Source: Candidatus Melainabacteria bacterium (GTDB lineage Bacteria > Cyanobacteriota > Vampirovibrionia > Obscuribacterales > Obscuribacteraceae). Taken from it: a stretch of 64,000 bases of DNA. The DNA is taken from positions 1 through 64,000 of the forward strand of contig RXJR01000033.1 of NCBI GenBank assembly GCA_003963305.1, read 5' to 3'. Below the pieces are notes generated by a model, which was not told where the DNA came from, did no database searches, and saw only the letters and a list, made by a program, of their open reading frames with translations. This document shows positions 61,378 through 64,000 of the stretch, one piece after another. How positions within the stretch are numbered: the first letter of the stretch is position 1; each line of letters starts with the position of its first letter. The translations under genes and the position numbers were made by a program.

Positions 61378-62054
61378 AAATGCCTCCTTGACAAACCAGA
61401 ATGGCAGCGATGTTCATGACCGAAGCCTTGTGCTTGAGCCATGACCACAAGTTTGCAACGCTGGCAAAGACGAGCATCCAGCGACTGCGCAGTTTGAATT
61501 CCGCGCCTATTGTCGCGAACATGTAAAGCGAGTAGCGGAGATAGATGGACAAGAACAGAAGGGTAACTCCGCTCAGCCGGGTGCGGAGCTAGCGTGAACT
61601 AAGTTACACCCAGACGACAGCGAAGCCCAAAAGCCATGGTGACCACTAACGCGGCTTTGCGGGACCTTCAATCGACTGGGACTTTTCTGCAACTGCATTC
61701 ATAATTTGTCCCTTTCTCGTCGAGATTTGAAAGCACGATCACATTCAGCAAGACAGCTTGGTCTTTTAGAGGCTGAAACGTGAATTTGGATTAGCTTTTA
61801 GGCGATTTGCTTCCCAGTGGAACAGTGCATTGTTGATGATGCCTTGAGAATACAAAAGGCAGTTGATATGAGGCAACGTCTATCACGTTAGAAAAGCCCT
61901 ATTTCAGTTAGTTTCATCCGCCTTGGCTGGTGATTTTCGGGGTACCTGACAGCTTGTAAATAGTCCCATCTGCGCAGAAATGATAACCATTTCCATTTGG
62001 CGCGGCAGATGCGAATGGCGCTACTTAAATCCAGGTGCGCTAGCCACGCTAGCT

Positions 62055-62074
62055 AATGATAATGCGTTATCATT
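62055..62074. promoter_or_regulatory. Zur-type operator C
   Basis: AATGATAA (62055-62062), TGCG, TTATCATT (62067-62074). The core GATAA-N4-TTATC is identical in layout to operator B. Just right of it (62080-62088) is TAATGAAAA, the half-site of operator A. No intact gene starts close by; the nearest readable start on the minus strand is 700 bases away. Confidence 0.65.
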
Positions 62075-62172
62075 CCTGCTAATGAAAATCTGCATCAACC
62101 ACCCACAAATGTAAACAAGCTTAGCGTTTCAAGCGCTAACGACCGCAAAAACAACTGGCAGTCAAAACACAG

Positions 62173-62201
62173 AACGGACCTCTTTTGATCAGAAGTCCGT
62201 T
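62173..62201 (-). terminator. Terminator of the S18 operon
   Basis: AACGGAC/GTCCGTT arms over a 15-base loop, 35 bases past the S18 stop on the minus strand, followed by a T-containing stretch (TCTGTGTTTTGAC). Confidence 0.6.
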
Positions 62202-62235
62202 GACAGAGGCAGGAATTAGAGCAAGTGCAGCGTAG

Positions 62236-62487
62236 TCAATGAACACTTTCCGTAAATGGTAAGAGTCCGATTGCGCGAGCGCGCTTGATGGCCTTTGCAA
62301 TCATTCGTTGACTGGTCCTACCGCAGCCAGTTATTCGTGCAGGCAGAATCTTGCCTGACTCCGAGATGAACTTGCGGAGGAAGTTCACGTCTTTGTAATC
62401 AACAAACGTAATTTTGTTGGCAACCAGCGGATCAATTTTCTTGGGACGCGAAGAGATGAATGGCTCTCGGCGAGACGAATTTTTCAA
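62236..62487 (-). CDS. rpsR: Zinc-independent (C-) ribosomal protein S18 paralogue
   Basis: An 83-residue S18 (RPKKIDPLVANKITFVDYKDVNFLRKFISESGKILPARITGCGRTSQRMIAKAIKRARAIGLLPF is the family core, given here in part). The CxxC zinc ligands of the zinc form are absent; the only Cys is in TGCGRT. The start is TTG 62487, eight bases after AGGAGG, rather than the longer frame to 62553. TTG overlaps the Sel1 gene's TGA (TTGA), so translation is coupled. Together with the zinc chaperone gene upstream it forms a leftward operon. Confidence 0.85.
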   Translation of the reverse strand: MKNSSRREPFISSRPKKIDPLVANKITFVDYKDVNFLRKFISESGKILPARITGCGRTSQRMIAKAIKRARAIGLLPFTESVH

Positions 62488-63461
62488 AATTGATTTCCTC
62501 CTGATTCTTGGGTGTGAACTTGCGTCTGCACAAAATCGTGCTCCTGTATCCATGCGAGGGCTTGTTGTTCAGCGTTCATCAACTCGGTGGCGTTCGCTGA
62601 TGACAACAAAATTCCGAGTGACTGTGTCGATGAACGAGGAAACATGCAATTGACGTTAGTGTCTGTGTGCTGAAGGACAAAACACCAGAAAAGTGCTCTT
62701 GCTTTATTTTGAAGCGCCAGTGGTCCACGACTGAGGAGCCAGACCAGAAATGCCTGCGCCTCAGTGACTCCGGCGTTAGCGGCCTGCTCAAATCTATATA
62801 GCGCCTGACTGTAATTCGCGAGCGAAAATGCCCTCGTAGCAAGATACATTTGAGCACCAGTGTGTCCGTTATCAGCCGCCAACTCATAAAGTTTTTGACT
62901 GCGTTCGTGGTCGATTTCGCAAGCGATTCCGTGTTCCAACATAGCGGCTAGTGAGCACTGCGCCTTAACACTGCCAAGTTCAACGGCGCGACTAAAAAAA
63001 TGAAAGGCTTCGCCCGGTTGTTCGTTCACGCCGTAGGCATTCAGATACATATAACCGAGATAGTAATTCGCTTCCGCATGGCACGCCCGAGCGCTTGCGA
63101 GAAGCCATAGACGTGCTTTCCGAATCGATTTACGAACCCCATAAGCACCGAACAAATATCTCACTCCCAGTGAGAAACACGCTTCGATGTGTCCAGCCTG
63201 TGCAGCCTGCTCGAGCCAATACCAGGAAGCTCGTAAATGTATTTTGTCAAATCCTCTTCCAGACTCGAGCATTTTGGAAAGACGATATTGTGACTGCCGA
63301 TTCCCAGCTCGAGCCGCCTGTTCACACCAAATGGCAGAGGCAACCAGGTCTTGCTGACCATATCGAGCTTCTTCATAGACTATCGATAGATAATATTGCG
63401 CCGTCACATCGCCGGAGCAAGCTCTATTTTCAAGCTGATGTAGAAGATCGGTTTCGTTCAC
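62484..63461 (-). CDS. Sel1-like repeat protein
   Basis: A 325-residue soluble protein made of about eight Sel1-like repeats, each about 36 residues long: AQYYLSIVYEEARYG, SQYRLSKMLESGRGF, ACFSLGVRYLFGAYGVRKS, ANYYLGYMYLNAYGVNEQ, AQCSLAAMLEHGIACEID. These alpha-alpha repeats bind other proteins. No signal peptide. Its position between a zinc chaperone and zinc-free S18, with GTG/TGA and TTG/TGA overlaps on both sides, suggests a part in zinc delivery or ribosome remodelling. The GTG start at 63461 overlaps the cobW-type stop. Confidence 0.8.
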   Translation of the reverse strand: MNETDLLHQLENRACSGDVTAQYYLSIVYEEARYGQQDLVASAIWCEQAARAGNRQSQYRLSKMLESGRGFDKIHLRASWYWLEQAAQAGHIEACFSLGVRYLFGAYGVRKSIRKARLWLLASARACHAEANYYLGYMYLNAYGVNEQPGEAFHFFSRAVELGSVKAQCSLAAMLEHGIACEIDHERSQKLYELAADNGHTGAQMYLATRAFSLANYSQALYRFEQAANAGVTEAQAFLVWLLSRGPLALQNKARALFWCFVLQHTDTNVNCMFPRSSTQSLGILLSSANATELMNAEQQALAWIQEHDFVQTQVHTQESGGNQF

Positions 63462-64000
63462 TTCGTTGCGACCGCTGTGTGCAGAGGGCTGTGCGCAAAA
63501 TCACTCAATAGCTGGATATTCCATTGCGGAAACGGATCACAAAAGTCCTCCGAACCGGCCTCGGCAAGCAGAATCTCAGATTCTCTAATTAAGCAACTGT
63601 CAAGTCGGGAAATCATCCACTCCTTGTCCATGTGCATGCCGATGAAGACGAGCTCTTGACGCCTGTCTCCGTAGGGTTCGCACCAGGATTTATCTATGTC
63701 ATGTAAAAGCAGCGAATCTTGTGGCCACTTCTCTTTCGGCATGGCAGCCCACCACATCGCACCCGGTTCTATACGACATGAACCACCCGCTTGCGACCAG
63801 GCAATTGAATAGTCCATGCGCGTATAAAGCCAGAGAAAGCCTTTCGAGCGGATAACGCCAGGCCACTCTTCAGCGAGAAAGTTGCGAATTCTTTCAGGAT
63901 GAAAGGGGCGGCGAGCGCGGTACACAAAACTGGTAATTCCGTACTCAATCGACTCCGGGATATGCGTTCCCCGCATTTCTTTCATCCAACCTGGCGACTC
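63458..64000 (-). CDS. COG0523 zinc chaperone, CobW C-terminal domain (5' end outside window)
   Basis: The frame is open through the right edge, so the GTPase domain is missing here. The visible 180 residues match the CobW C-terminal domain in ZigA/YciC-type proteins: PGWMKEMRGTHIPESIEYGI, FVYRARRPFHPERI, GVIRSKGFLWLYTR, SQAGG, DRRQELVFIG and DPFPQW. Proteins of this group are GTPases that deliver zinc, and many are under Zur control. Its promoter must lie right of the window. It is first in the operon with the Sel1 protein and S18. Confidence 0.85.
   Translation of the reverse strand, partial: ESPGWMKEMRGTHIPESIEYGITSFVYRARRPFHPERIRNFLAEEWPGVIRSKGFLWLYTRMDYSIAWSQAGGSCRIEPGAMWWAAMPKEKWPQDSLLLHDIDKSWCEPYGDRRQELVFIGMHMDKEWMISRLDSCLIRESEILLAEAGSEDFCDPFPQWNIQLLSDFAHSPLHTAVATK

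Larger units (their letters stand above)
61378..62235. other. Degraded-looking region with zinc box C
   Basis: About 860 bases without a whole gene. A minus-strand frame near 61647-61703 begins MNAVAEKSQSIEGPAKPR after a good AAAGGGA site and then stops, and the minus strand near 61440-61540 reads DARLCQRCKLVVMAQAQGFGHEHRC in one frame without a usable start. Both look like leftovers of genes. Operator C (62055-62074) would lie upstream of them. Confidence 0.4.

Noticed and set aside
61229-61552. 107-codon minus-strand frame
   Set aside because: A shifted frame across the flavoprotein stub; the stub's own frame has AAGGAGG and the Rossmann motif.

Overview
The window looks like chromosomal DNA of a Gram-negative-type, heterotrophic bacterium. 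The polyphosphate kinase 2, the many TPR/Sel1 and low-complexity exported proteins, the PatA-type DUF4388 protein and the GATAA-N4-TTATC metal-regulator boxes would fit the Vampirovibrionia/Melainabacteria (Obscuribacter-like) branch next to Cyanobacteria. This placement is a judgement from protein style, not a proven assignment. No rRNA, tRNA, CRISPR array or transposase gene was recognised.

Two kinds of genes alternate. One kind is clearly GC-rich (AAG, GAG, CTG and GCC codons dominate): CoaE fusion, PPK2 and OsmC (5-8 kb), a phospholipase-D-like protein, a metallophosphoesterase, proline iminopeptidase, a block of PLP enzyme, HExxH protein and acyl-CoA dehydrogenase (22.6-30.3 kb), a protealysin-like protease, three tandem M1 aminopeptidases with an FMN glutamate-synthase-like enzyme (33-44.7 kb), and a VanX-type dipeptidase at 60.4 kb. 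The other kind has moderate GC: aspartic protease, TPR protein, HDAC-like and Dam pair, MocR regulator, Usp pair and all zinc genes. The spaces around the GC-rich genes carry strong hairpins and a recurrent 14-bp palindrome, CACC-N6-GGTG, found at least ten times between genes.

Layout: 0-4.6 kb repeat protein, acetyltransferase, twin-domain aspartic protease; 5-8.5 kb CoaE fusion, PPK2, OsmC; 8.8-16.6 kb lipoprotein, PLD-like, TPR, phosphoesterase, iminopeptidase; 17-22.5 kb DUF4388 protein, HDAC-like, Dam, MocR; 22.6-31.6 kb leftward GC-rich block; 31.6-32.9 kb a 1.36-kb gene-poor region; 33-44.7 kb rightward peptidase block; 44.8-49.3 kb small unknown proteins and two duplicated tandem-Usp genes; 49.6-64 kb zinc-responsive region.

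The zinc region is the most striking part. A near-perfect 23-bp palindrome at 49.73 kb precedes eight close-packed or overlapping genes ending with a Fur/Zur-type regulator and an amino-acid permease. Inside are a ParB/Srx-motif protein, a CooC/MinD-like ATPase, a Y4yA-type PLP decarboxylase, an SbnA-like synthase fused to a rhodanese domain, a SufS-like enzyme with its catalytic cysteine, and a GNAT acyltransferase. Next come a zinc-ribbon-less S4 paralogue behind a second box, a third box, and a leftward operon of COG0523 zinc chaperone, Sel1 protein and zinc-less S18. The proposal is that this is a Zur-controlled zinc-starvation island. Its core operon may turn serine/O-phosphoserine and cysteine sulfur into an undescribed small molecule (a possible zincophore or sulfur carrier). 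The product is inferred, not shown.
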